64,000 nt of DNA, taken from the NCBI RefSeq assembly GCF_900106035.1, contig NZ_FNUC01000003.1:124001-188000 (forward strand). The letters are read 5' to 3'. A model generated the notes under the pieces. The model ran no database searches. It saw only the letters and a program-made list of their open reading frames with translations, and had not been told where the DNA came from. Below, in pieces: positions 16,223-23,558 of this stretch. Each line of letters opens with the position of its first letter. The stretch's first letter is position 1. This DNA comes from Jiangella alba (GTDB lineage: Bacteria > Actinomycetota > Actinomycetes > Jiangellales > Jiangellaceae). A program made the translations under genes and the position numbers.

Positions 16223-17029
16223 TCAGCCCTGGACGACCACGGCATCACCGGCGCTCAGGCCGAACTCGGCGGCCGCCGAGCCGCCGTTCACGACCAGCTC
16301 CAGGAAGCCCGGGCCGGAGCTGCCGGTGACCAGCGCGGCGGCGCCGACGGGCACGTCGGAGAGCCGCTCGTGGTGGCGCACCTTCGTGGCGCCGACGGCG
16401 ACCCGGTCGCCCGCGACGATGCCGAGGTCGGCGGCGGTGCAGGTCAACTTGCAGTTGCCGAAGTTGTCGACGAGCGCGACGTGGACGCCGTCCGGCTGCT
16501 CCGGCGCCGTCAGCTCGACGGCCGACGACGGCACCGGCCGGTCGTCGAGCACCCACTTGGCCAGCAGCGGCAGGTACCAGAGGCTGCGGAACTGCGTGGT
16601 GGCCAGCCCGGCGGCGTCGGCCGCGCCGATGGACGCCCACTCGGCCGCCGCCAGCACCGTCGCCGCGTCCGTCACCGAGACCGAGCTCACGCCGAGGTAG
16701 CGGCGCACCGGGTCCAGCAGCACCGGGTCGTACGTCGTGAACACGGTGTGCCGGCCGTGCCGGAACCAGCCGAACGGCGCCCCGTTGGGCCACCGGCCGT
16801 CCCGCGGCGCCACGTTGACCAGCGTCACCGTCGGGAAGCCGTCCTCGCCGAGCAGCCGCGTTGACAGCAGCACGTCCAGCAGCGTCAGCCCGGCCGACCG
16901 CAGCGGCGCCGGCCCGTCCAGCGGCAGCAGCACCGGCGACCGCCCGAACAGCGCCGCCATGCGGGTGGTCAGCCTGGCCTGCGCGTTCGCGTCGGAACAG
17001 TCGGTGAGGTAGGTGATCGGCGGATACAT
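16223..17029 (-). CDS. SAM hydroxide adenosyltransferase-like protein (DUF62)
   Basis: This 268-residue protein resembles the DUF62/duf-62 family, whose characterised members split S-adenosylmethionine with water to adenosine and methionine and are related to fluorinases and chlorinases. The N-terminal YLTDCSDANAQARLTTRM corresponds to the family opening with a conserved Asp. The C-terminal domain has ALVDNFGNCKLTC, the family's DNFGN motif, and ends in a beta-barrel segment (GPGFLELVVNGGSAAAEFGL). The N-terminal half is divergent, so the activity is uncertain. The ATG at 17029 has a GAGGGGA ribosome-binding site. A Met-rich leader peptide and a terminator hairpin precede it, suggesting attenuation. 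Confidence 0.7.
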   Translation of the reverse strand: MYPPITYLTDCSDANAQARLTTRMAALFGRSPVLLPLDGPAPLRSAGLTLLDVLLSTRLLGEDGFPTVTLVNVAPRDGRWPNGAPFGWFRHGRHTVFTTYDPVLLDPVRRYLGVSSVSVTDAATVLAAAEWASIGAADAAGLATTQFRSLWYLPLLAKWVLDDRPVPSSAVELTAPEQPDGVHVALVDNFGNCKLTCTAADLGIVAGDRVAVGATKVRHHERLSDVPVGAAALVTGSSGPGFLELVVNGGSAAAEFGLSAGDAVVVQG

Positions 17030-17048
17030 GCTTCCCCTCGGTGGGCAC

Positions 17049-17080
17049 AAAAAAAGGGCCCCCGCGCGGTGCGGGAGCCC
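17049..17080 (-). terminator. Intrinsic terminator/attenuator before the SAM-hydrolase-type gene
   Basis: On the minus strand, GGGC-U-CCCGC, a short loop, then GCGGG-G-GCCC (80 to 56 within 17056-17080) form a 9-bp stem with one mismatch. Seven U residues follow (17055-17049). It ends 19 bases before the ATG at 17029 and after a small leader ORF, so it should act as an attenuator rather than end an upstream gene. Confidence 0.75.
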
Positions 17081-17102
17081 GAGAGACTGACGGAGGGACG
17101 CG

Positions 17103-17150
17103 TCAGGCCAGCATCGAACGGCCGCACAAGGAGTGCAGCATTCGCATCAT
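17103..17150 (-). CDS. Putative Met-rich leader peptide
   Basis: A 15-codon ORF encodes MMRMLHSLCGRSMLA, with four Met and one Cys. It lies between a good promoter and the terminator hairpin at 17049-17080, in front of the gene for a SAM-consuming enzyme family. The stop codon is 22 bases before the stem, a spacing that would let a stalled or terminating ribosome influence folding. This layout matches ribosome-mediated attenuation. Sensing of methionyl-tRNA is inferred from the residue content; I cannot show conservation from this sequence alone. Confidence 0.5.
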   Translation of the reverse strand: MMRMLHSLCGRSMLA

Positions 17151-17175
17151 GGCGTGGCCGTGCGTCACGTCACAG

Positions 17176-17205
17176 ACCGTACCGACGCGCTTTCGGCCGG
17201 GTCAA
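17176..17205 (-). promoter_or_regulatory. Promoter for the leader peptide and SAM-hydrolase-type gene
   Basis: TTGACC (17205-17200) and TACGGT (17181-17176) on the minus strand are 18 bp apart. Transcription would start near 17169, about 19 bases before the leader peptide ATG at 17150. It overlaps the region used by the divergent thioesterase promoter. Confidence 0.6.
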
Positions 17206-17209
17206 GCCG

Positions 17210-17215
17210 TAGCGT
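17210..17215 (+). promoter_or_regulatory. -10 box for the thioesterase gene
   Basis: TAGCGT ends 7 bases before the ATG at 17223, giving an essentially leaderless transcript. The divergent -35 box at 17200-17205 is only a few bases away. Confidence 0.45.
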
Positions 17216-17222
17216 GGCGGCC

Positions 17223-17735
17223 ATGAGTCCCGAGGGCCGTCCGGCCTCCGCCGCGCAGACCAGCCTGTCGCGCATCATGACCGCGCTCGACACCAACCTG
17301 CTCGGCACCGTGCACGGTGGCGTCATCATGAAGCTCGTCGACGACGTCGCGGGCGCGGTGGCGCAGCGGCACTCCGGCGGCCCGGCGGTCACGGCGTCGA
17401 TGGACGAGATGACGTTCCTCGAGCCGGTGCACGTCGGCAACCTCGTGCACGCGCACGCGAAGGTGAACTGGACCGGCCGGACGTCGATGGAGGTCGGCGT
17501 GCGGGTGGTCGCCGAGCCGTGGAACGAGGTCCGCCCGGCCACCGCGGTCGCCAACGCCTACCTCGTCTTCGTCGCGCTCGACCCCGACGGCGCGCCGCGC
17601 GAGGTCCCGCCGGTGCTGCCGGAGACCGACGAGGACCGCCGCCGGTTCGCCGAGGCCGAGATCCGCCGCACCCATCGGCTGGCCCGGCGCGCGGCGATCC
17701 TGCGCTCGCGCGAGGAGGCCGCGCCGACGGCCTGA
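17223..17735 (+). CDS. Acyl-CoA thioesterase (hotdog fold)
   Basis: This 170-residue single-hotdog acyl-CoA thioesterase of the YciA/BACH type should hydrolyse acyl-CoA esters. The hotdog helix motif is NLLGTVHGGVIMKLVDDVAG, followed by VTASMDEMTFLEPVHVGNLV and WTGRTSMEVGVRVVAEPW. Length is normal. The ATG at 17223 is supported by a -10 box 7 bases upstream. Its last roughly 80 bases, including the stop codon, recur almost unchanged at 18013-18093, and a shorter piece recurs at 17878-17912. The 3' end has therefore been duplicated into the downstream spacer. Confidence 0.85.
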   Translation: MSPEGRPASAAQTSLSRIMTALDTNLLGTVHGGVIMKLVDDVAGAVAQRHSGGPAVTASMDEMTFLEPVHVGNLVHAHAKVNWTGRTSMEVGVRVVAEPWNEVRPATAVANAYLVFVALDPDGAPREVPPVLPETDEDRRRFAEAEIRRTHRLARRAAILRSREEAAPTA

Positions 17736-18200
17736 CGGCGGCGGCTGGCGGCCCGGTGGCTGGCGGCCCGGCGGTTCGCGGCCCGGTGGCGAGTACTGGT
17801 AGTGGTTGCCGGGGTGGTGACGAGAACGCCAACTGTTGGCGCTGGTGTCAACAGGTCCGAGACCTTGGGCCGACTGGCCGAGATCCGCCGCACCCACCGG
17901 CTGGCCCGGCGGTTCGTGGCCCGGCGGCGGGAGCTGTGGTGGTTGCCGGGGTGGTGACGAGAACGCCAACTGTTGGCGCTGTTGTCACGGGTCCGGGACC
18001 TTGGGCTGGCCGGCCGAGATCCGCCGCACCCATCGGCTGGCCCGGCGCGCGGCGATCCTGCGCTCGCGCGAGGAGTCCGCGCCGACGGCCTGACGGCGAC
18101 TGGCGGCCCGGCGGCGGGAGTTGGTGGTGGTTGCCGGGGTGGTGACGAGAACGCCAACTGTTGGCGCTGATGTCAACAGGTCCGAGACCTTGGGCCGACC
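17736..18200. repeat. Three-copy intergenic repeat interleaved with copies of the thioesterase 3' end
   Basis: A 67-68-base unit beginning TGGTTGCCGGGGTGGTGACG occurs at 17803-17870, 17940-18006 and 18128-18195 with few differences. Each copy holds the perfect palindrome CGCCAACTGTTGGCG (17827-17841, 17964-17978, 18152-18166). Between copies 2 and 3 lies a near-exact copy of the thioesterase C-terminal coding end (18013-18093, one difference seen), and between copies 1 and 2 a shorter piece. GC-rich filler of the type TGGCGGCCCGG flanks the units. The rest of this 685-base gap (18201-18420) holds only the leader of the next gene. I see no complete gene here. Confidence 0.85.
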
Positions 18201-18420
18201 GCGCCGACCGGCCGACCGGCCGCGAGCGGGACGCGACCTGACCGTCGGACTGACACGGAGTCAACCGAACGGCCAGTTCTGCCCACTCCTGTGACTCATG
18301 TGACAGAAGAGGCGCTTGGGCTCGGCGTGCCGCCCGTGAATTCGGACCGGCCTGTGGTGATACTGGCCAAGCGGCGAGCACGGGGACTCGCCGGCACGTC
18401 CGGTTCGATGGGGGAAGTGC

Positions 18421-19953
18421 ATGACGACAGCGGCACGTCCGCCGGATCCACGGCGGGTGCGGGCCCGCCGCGAAGCCATGGCAGCGCTACGGGCCCAGCG
18501 GGCCGAGGCGGCGCGGTTCCGCCGATCGGTGACGCTGGTCGCAATGTCCGTCGTCGCCCCCGGAAGCGCGCAGCTGATCGCGGGGCACAGGAAGACCGGC
18601 AAGATCGCGCTGGGGATCTACGGCGGGCTGATCGGCGTCCTGCTGCTGGTGCTGTGGCTGGTGCCGCTGCAGGACCTCGCCGGGCTGGCCGTCCGGCCGT
18701 GGCTGCTGACGGCGTTCAAGCTGCTCGCGTTCGGCGTCGCGGGCGCGTGGATCGTGCTGCTGCTGGACGCGTGGCGGCTCGGCCACCCGCCGGGGCTGAG
18801 CCAGAAGCACCGGCTGATCATGATCGGCGCGACGCTCGCGCTGGCGGCCATGGTGTCGACGCCGTTCTTCGTGGCCGCCCGGTACGCGACGGCCGCGCAC
18901 GACGCCGTCGTCGAGATGTTCCCGTCCGGGCAGGTGGCGGCCGCGAGCGACGGCCGGCTCAACATCCTGCTGCTCGGCGTCGACGCCGGTGACGGGCGGG
19001 TCGGCGTGCGGCCGGACAGCATCAACCTGGTCTCCATCGACGTCCGCACCGGCGAGCCGGCGATGATCAGCCTGCCGCGCAACCTCGAGAACGCCCGGTT
19101 CCCCGACGGCACGCCCGCCGACGCCGAGTTCCCGCGCGGCTTCTCCGGCGACGGCGACGAGTCCGACTACATGCTGAACGCGACGTGGACCTTCGGCGAG
19201 GAGAACCCGGAGCTGTTCGAGGGCCCGTCCGGCCCCGGCCCGACCGCCGTCAAGCAGGCCGTCGAGGGCACCCTCGGCGTGCCGGTGCACTACTACGTGG
19301 CCGTCGACCTGCAGGGCTTCCGCGACATCATCGACGCGATCGGCGGCATCACCATCAGGGTGAACGAGGAACTGCCGATCGGCGACAAGGGCAAGGTGCT
19401 CGAGCCCGGGCTGCAGGAGCTGGACGGCTACCACGCGCTCTGGTACGCGCGGTCCCGCGAGGGCTCGTCCGACTACGCGCGCATGGCCCGGCAGCGCTGC
19501 GTCATCGGCGCGCTGGTCAACCAGGCCGACCCGCAGACCGTGCTGTCGAACTTCGTCGAGCTGGCCGACGCGTCGAAGTCGGTCATCACCACCGACATCC
19601 CGCGCCAGGACCTCGCCAACCTCGTCGACCTCGCGCTCAAGGCGAAGGACGAGGAGATCACCTCGCTGCAGTTCGTGCCGCCGCTGATCGTGCCGGCCGA
19701 CCCGGACATCGGGCTCATCCACGACGAGGTCGACGCGCTGCTGTCCGGCGACGCGAAGCCGGCGCCGTCGGAGACGGCTTCCGAGGAGCCGTCCGACCCG
19801 CCCGCCGACGAGCCGGCGGAGGAAGCGCCGGCGGAGGAGTCGACCGACGAGCCGACGGACGAGCCGACGGACGACGGCGCGCAGGACGAGGAGGACGAGG
19901 AGACCGAGGAGCAGACGCCGGTCGAGATGTCGTCGGTGTGCTCCTACGAGTGA
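18421..19953 (+). CDS. LCP-family protein with multi-pass N-terminus and acidic tail
   Basis: This 510-residue LytR-CpsA-Psr protein has an N-terminal region with about four hydrophobic segments (residues about 35-160). The extracytoplasmic LCP domain follows: LLLGVDAGDGRVGVRPDSIN, MISLPRNLENARFPD, YYVAVDLQGFRDIIDAIGGI, WYARSREGSSDYARMARQR. A roughly 60-residue tail very rich in Glu, Asp and Pro (PSETASEEPSDPP, TDEPTDEPTDD) follows. The tail may keep the protein in the wall or contact a cationic polymer; that is inference. A GGGGAAG ribosome-binding site precedes the ATG. With the other LCP gene at 14908 it gives the cluster two possible polymer-to-peptidoglycan ligases. Confidence 0.9.
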   Translation: MTTAARPPDPRRVRARREAMAALRAQRAEAARFRRSVTLVAMSVVAPGSAQLIAGHRKTGKIALGIYGGLIGVLLLVLWLVPLQDLAGLAVRPWLLTAFKLLAFGVAGAWIVLLLDAWRLGHPPGLSQKHRLIMIGATLALAAMVSTPFFVAARYATAAHDAVVEMFPSGQVAAASDGRLNILLLGVDAGDGRVGVRPDSINLVSIDVRTGEPAMISLPRNLENARFPDGTPADAEFPRGFSGDGDESDYMLNATWTFGEENPELFEGPSGPGPTAVKQAVEGTLGVPVHYYVAVDLQGFRDIIDAIGGITIRVNEELPIGDKGKVLEPGLQELDGYHALWYARSREGSSDYARMARQRCVIGALVNQADPQTVLSNFVELADASKSVITTDIPRQDLANLVDLALKAKDEEITSLQFVPPLIVPADPDIGLIHDEVDALLSGDAKPAPSETASEEPSDPPADEPAEEAPAEESTDEPTDEPTDDGAQDEEDEETEEQTPVEMSSVCSYE

Positions 19954-19961
19954 GCCGGGCG

Positions 19962-21059
19962 TCAGGCGCGGCGCGTGCGCAGGAGCACCACCGCGCCGGC
20001 CGCCAGCAGCACGACGCCGGCCAGCAGCACCGGCAGCCGGGCGGCGCCGGTGTCGGCCAGCTCGTCGCCGCCGGTGTTCGGCAGTTCGGTCCCGCCGTCC
20101 GTGCCGGCCTCGGTCCCGCCGCCGGAGGCCGTGCCGCCGTAGCCGCCTGTCTCCGCGCCGGCGCCCGCGGTCACCGTCAGCGCGGTCTCCGCCGTGTCGA
20201 CGGTGTCCTCGTCGCCCTGGTCGCCCGCGCCGCGGATGGTCGCGACGCCCAGGTCGCCGGCGGCCGCGTCGTCGTCGAAGCGCACCTGCACCGTGGCCTC
20301 GAGGTAGCCGTCGTAGGCCACCAGCGTCTGGTCGGTATGGCACCGCAGCTGTCGCGGGCTCACCACGTCGCAGTCGTCCAGGCCGGTGGCGCCGACGACG
20401 GTGGCGCCCGCGGGCACGTCGACGTCCAGGCTCACGCCGTCGATGTCGACGCTGCCGTCGTTGCTCACGGTGGTGAGCAGGGCGACGGTCGCGCCGGCCG
20501 CGCCCTCCGCGGAAGCCGGGGCCGTGACCCGCAGGTGGTAGCCGTCGGGCGGGCCGACCTCGAGGACCGACGTGACGGTGTCCTCGCCGCCGTTGCCGCC
20601 CACGACGTGCAGCGTGGCCTCGCCCACGACCACTTCGGCCATGCGGTCGGGCAACTGGACCAGGAAGGTCGCCGTGGCCGTCTCGCCCGTCGCCAGGGCG
20701 GCGTCGGTGCGGCATTCGACCCGCTGCGGCGTCACCTGCTCGCAGCCGTCGCCGCCCTCGACCCCGGCGATGGTGACGTCGTCGCCGGTCACGTCGAAGC
20801 TCGCGCTGCCGCCGGTCATCTCCGCCGTGCCGGTGTTCGTCACGGCCGCGTCGATCGGCACGACCGATCCCGGCGGCGCGAAGACGTTCTGCGGGTCCAG
20901 GGTCGCCTCGAGGACGACCTCGCCGGCCGGCGTGGCCTCGGCGGTGGGCTCCGGCGTCGGTGTCGCCGTCGCGGCGAGCGGTGCGAGGACCAGCAGGGCG
21001 GGTCCGGCCAGCAGCCCGAGCGTGCGCGGCAGCCGGCGGGTACGGGTGTGTGGGGACAT
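19962..21059 (-). CDS. Secreted DUF11-like surface protein with sorting signals
   Basis: This 365-residue exported protein begins with a signal peptide (RTRRLPRTLGLLAGPALLVL). Two or three immunoglobulin-like DUF11/CARDB-type repeats follow, with recurring phrases such as VTNTGTAEMTGGSASFDV and VSNDGSVDIDGVSLDVDVP, and paired cysteines (GCEQVTPQRVECRTD; DCDVVSPRQLRCHTD). A Gly/Thr-rich linker leads to LPNTGGDELADTGA, a hydrophobic helix and the basic end RTRRA, the layout of a sortase substrate. LADTG fits the LAxTG signal of class E sortases, while LPNTG fits the classical signal. The ATG at 21059 has a GGAGGAG ribosome-binding site. It is convergent with the LCP gene. Confidence 0.8.
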   Translation of the reverse strand: MSPHTRTRRLPRTLGLLAGPALLVLAPLAATATPTPEPTAEATPAGEVVLEATLDPQNVFAPPGSVVPIDAAVTNTGTAEMTGGSASFDVTGDDVTIAGVEGGDGCEQVTPQRVECRTDAALATGETATATFLVQLPDRMAEVVVGEATLHVVGGNGGEDTVTSVLEVGPPDGYHLRVTAPASAEGAAGATVALLTTVSNDGSVDIDGVSLDVDVPAGATVVGATGLDDCDVVSPRQLRCHTDQTLVAYDGYLEATVQVRFDDDAAAGDLGVATIRGAGDQGDEDTVDTAETALTVTAGAGAETGGYGGTASGGGTEAGTDGGTELPNTGGDELADTGAARLPVLLAGVVLLAAGAVVLLRTRRA

Positions 21060-21182
21060 CGCGATCTCCTCCGTGGGTTCGCTCACAGAGGACGACGCCT
21101 GGCCGCCGGAAGAGGTTGCCCGGTGTCGCGGAGACGATCACTGAGCTCCCCGGCGCCGGCACCGGGTAAGGTGCCAGCCGAC

Positions 21183-22268
21183 ATGAACGCCGCCGATCCC
21201 ACCCCTTCCGGCCGGCCGGTCGCGCCCGACGAGCGCGTGTGGCCGGCCGTCTCGGTCATCATGCCCGTGCTCGACGAGGAGCGGCACCTGGCCGAGGCCG
21301 TCGCCGGTGTGCTGGCCCAGGAGTACCCGGGCGAGCTGGAGCTGCTGCTGGCGCTCGGCCCGTCCCGCGACCGCACCGACGAGATCGCCCGCGAGCTGGC
21401 CGCCGCCGACCCCCGGGTGCGGCTGGTCGCCAACCCGGCCGGGCGCACCCCCGCCGGGCTGAACGCGGCGCTCGGCGCCGCGCGGCACGGCGTCGTCGTG
21501 CGGGTCGACGGCCACGGCGTGCTGTCCGACCACTACATCCGCACCGCCGTCGCCGAGCTGGAGCGCACCGGCGCGGCCAACGTCGGCGGCATCATGAACG
21601 CCGAGGGGCAGACCGACTTCGAGCGGGCCGTCGCCTGGGCGTACACGTCGCCGTTCGGGCTGGGCGGGGCGAAGTTCCACCTCGGCGGGCAGGCCGGCCC
21701 CGCCGACACCGTCTACCTGGGGGTGTTCCGGCGCGAGGTGCTCGACCGCCTCGGCGGCTTCGACGAGCACTTCGTCCGCGCCCAGGACTGGGAGCTGAAC
21801 TACCGCATCCGGGCGGCCGGCGAGACCGTGTGGTTCACGCCCGACCTCGTCGTCAGCTACCGGCCGCGGCCGAACCTGCGCGCGCTGGCCCGGCAGTTCC
21901 TCAAGACCGGCCAGTGGCGGCGCGAGGTGGTCCGCCGCTATCCCGACACCGCGAACGTCCGTTACCTCGCCGCACCCGCCGTCACGGTCGCCGTCGCCGC
22001 CGGGACGGTGGCCGGGCTGGCCGGCCTGGTGGGGCCGTCGTGGCTGCTGATCGGCTGGCTGGCGCCGGCCGGGTACGCCGTGGGCGTCACCGGCGCGGCA
22101 CTGCTGGCCGGCCGCGGGCTGCCGGCGAAGGCGCGCGCCTGGCTGCCGCCCGTCCTCGCGACGATGCACCTGACCTGGGGCGCCGGGTTCATCCTGGGGT
22201 CCCGCGACGCCGCCCGGTCGCGGCGCGCCGACCGCGACGCCGCGGCCGCGGGAGGACCGGCGACGTGA
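21183..22268 (+). CDS. Family 2 glycosyltransferase
   Basis: This 361-residue inverting GT2 enzyme has a GT-A domain (AVSVIMPVLDEERHLAEAV, then VVRVDGHGVLSDHYI containing the metal-binding DxD-type acidic site, and FVRAQDWELNYRIRAAG with the ED base motif). Two or three C-terminal membrane helices follow (residues about 260-340). It resembles succinoglycan-type or membrane-tethered transferases that extend lipid-linked sugars on the cytoplasmic face. A TAAGGT box (21167-21172) sits 10 bases before the ATG. The stop overlaps the next gene's GTG by four bases (GTGA), so the two are translationally coupled. Confidence 0.88.
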   Translation: MNAADPTPSGRPVAPDERVWPAVSVIMPVLDEERHLAEAVAGVLAQEYPGELELLLALGPSRDRTDEIARELAAADPRVRLVANPAGRTPAGLNAALGAARHGVVVRVDGHGVLSDHYIRTAVAELERTGAANVGGIMNAEGQTDFERAVAWAYTSPFGLGGAKFHLGGQAGPADTVYLGVFRREVLDRLGGFDEHFVRAQDWELNYRIRAAGETVWFTPDLVVSYRPRPNLRALARQFLKTGQWRREVVRRYPDTANVRYLAAPAVTVAVAAGTVAGLAGLVGPSWLLIGWLAPAGYAVGVTGAALLAGRGLPAKARAWLPPVLATMHLTWGAGFILGSRDAARSRRADRDAAAAGGPAT

Positions 22269-23431
22269 ACGTCCTGATGCTCGTGCAGTCACCGGTGGCC
22301 GGCGACTCGCGGGTGCTCCGGGAGGCCGCCACCCTGACGGCCGAGGGGCACGCCGTGCACATCGTCGGCCGCGACGTCCCCGACGGCTTCGACCCCGGCG
22401 ACGGCGTCACCGTCGAGTCGGTGACGCGGTCGCGCGGCATGCGCCCACCCGGCACCCCGCGCGGCGCCGCGCTGGCGTCGTCGTCCGGGCCCAAGACGGT
22501 GCTGCGCCGGTCCGGGCGGTGGCTGCTGCTGCCCGAGCACCGCGAGCGCACCGAGCGGCGCTGGCGTGACGACGCCGCCCGGCTGCTGGCCGGCCGGCCG
22601 GCCCACGACGTCGTGCACGCCCACGACTACAACACGCTGGCGCTCGGCGCCGACCTCGCCCGGCGGTGGTCCGCCCGGCTGGTCTACGACAGCCACGAGC
22701 TGTGGTTCGACCGCGGACTGCCAGGCCGGCCCACGCCGGTGGCGCGGTGGCGCGGACGGCGCAAGGAGACCGCGCTGGCCGGGCAGGCCCGGGTGGTCCT
22801 GACCGTCAGCGAGGGCATCGCGGCCCGGCTGCGCGGGCGCGGCCTGCCCGACGTCCGGGTCGTCCGCAACACCTTCCCGCTGGCCGACCACGAGCCGCCG
22901 GAGCTGCCCGCCACCCCCGCCGGGTTCGCCTACGCCGGGCGCATCGGCCCTGGCCGCGACCTCGAGGCCGTGGTCGGCGCCGCCGCCCGGCTGCCGTCGC
23001 TGCGCACCGTCGTCGCCGGACCGGCCGACCCCGGCTACCGCCTCGACACCACCGGCGTCGAGGTGCTGCCGCCGATGTCGCTGCCCGCGGTCGACACCCT
23101 GTACCAGGAGGTGGGTGTGGCGGTGGTCACCCTCACCGACACCTGCCTGAACCACCGGCTGGCGCTGCCGAACAAGCTGTTCCACGCCGTCCGGGCCGGC
23201 GTTCCGGTGGTGGCGGCGAACCTCCCGGAACTCCATTCCTTCGTGCTCCGTTACGGTCTGGGCCGCCTCTACACGCCCGGCGACGCGTCGTCGCTGGCCA
23301 CGGCCGTGGAGGCGGTCGCGTCCGATTACACTGGCTACGTCGAGGCGGTGCGCAAGGCACGGCAGGAACTGGCCTGGGAGCACGACTCCCGCGTACTCGC
23401 CGACGCGTACGCGAACCTGGGGACGGCGTGA
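22265..23431 (+). CDS. GT4-type glycosyltransferase (stand-alone B-type)
   Basis: This 388-residue GT-B fold enzyme begins VNVLMLVQSPVAGDSRVLRE and has DVVHAHDYNT, VYDSHELWFDRG, VVLTVSEGIAARL and the C-lobe signature ALPNKLFHAVRAGVPVVAAN. The same motif series (ANDVVTDSRV, YDAHEY, VSP/VSE, NKxFEY..AGLPV) is found in the B halves of the two bimodular transferases at 29860 and 41480, so this is a free-standing relative of that domain. The GTG at 22265 overlaps the upstream stop, with a GGAGG site. Donor and acceptor sugars cannot be predicted. Confidence 0.87.
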   Translation: MNVLMLVQSPVAGDSRVLREAATLTAEGHAVHIVGRDVPDGFDPGDGVTVESVTRSRGMRPPGTPRGAALASSSGPKTVLRRSGRWLLLPEHRERTERRWRDDAARLLAGRPAHDVVHAHDYNTLALGADLARRWSARLVYDSHELWFDRGLPGRPTPVARWRGRRKETALAGQARVVLTVSEGIAARLRGRGLPDVRVVRNTFPLADHEPPELPATPAGFAYAGRIGPGRDLEAVVGAAARLPSLRTVVAGPADPGYRLDTTGVEVLPPMSLPAVDTLYQEVGVAVVTLTDTCLNHRLALPNKLFHAVRAGVPVVAANLPELHSFVLRYGLGRLYTPGDASSLATAVEAVASDYTGYVEAVRKARQELAWEHDSRVLADAYANLGTA

Positions 23432-23488
23432 GATGACATACATCGTCGCGTGTGGCCCACGGGTGCGATATTTCGTCTGTGTGTCGTC

Positions 23489-23494
23489 TACCCT
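23489..23494 (+). promoter_or_regulatory. Candidate -10 box upstream of the ABC exporter
   Basis: TACCCT would start a transcript near 23501 with a leader of about 58 bases before the permease ATG at 23559. The 127-base gap after the glycosyltransferase gene suggests that a separate transcription unit starts here. The -35 is not clear. Confidence 0.3.
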
Positions 23495-23558
23495 TGACCC
23501 GATCCGGTGCGGATCCACTCGGTCCAGCGCCTGGCCGCGGTAGAAAGGCAAGCCTTCG

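Noticed and set aside
17049-17205. SAM riboswitch ahead of the DUF62 gene
   Set aside because: The leader is short, I could not recognise the conserved helices of a known SAM aptamer, and a small Met-rich ORF plus a terminator explains the region better.
17836-18170. Small ORFs repeating the thioesterase C-terminus
   Set aside because: They are by-products of the duplicated 3' end (identical tail sequence after unrelated low-complexity codons) and have no convincing starts.
17803-18195. CRISPR array
   Set aside because: Only three units with unequal spacing (137 and 188 bases), and the spacers are copies of the neighbouring gene end. No cas genes are present.
18487-21162. Long minus-strand frame opposite the second LCP gene and the surface-protein gene
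   Set aside because: No recognisable motif; antisense to the LCP domain and out of frame with the sortase-signal protein.
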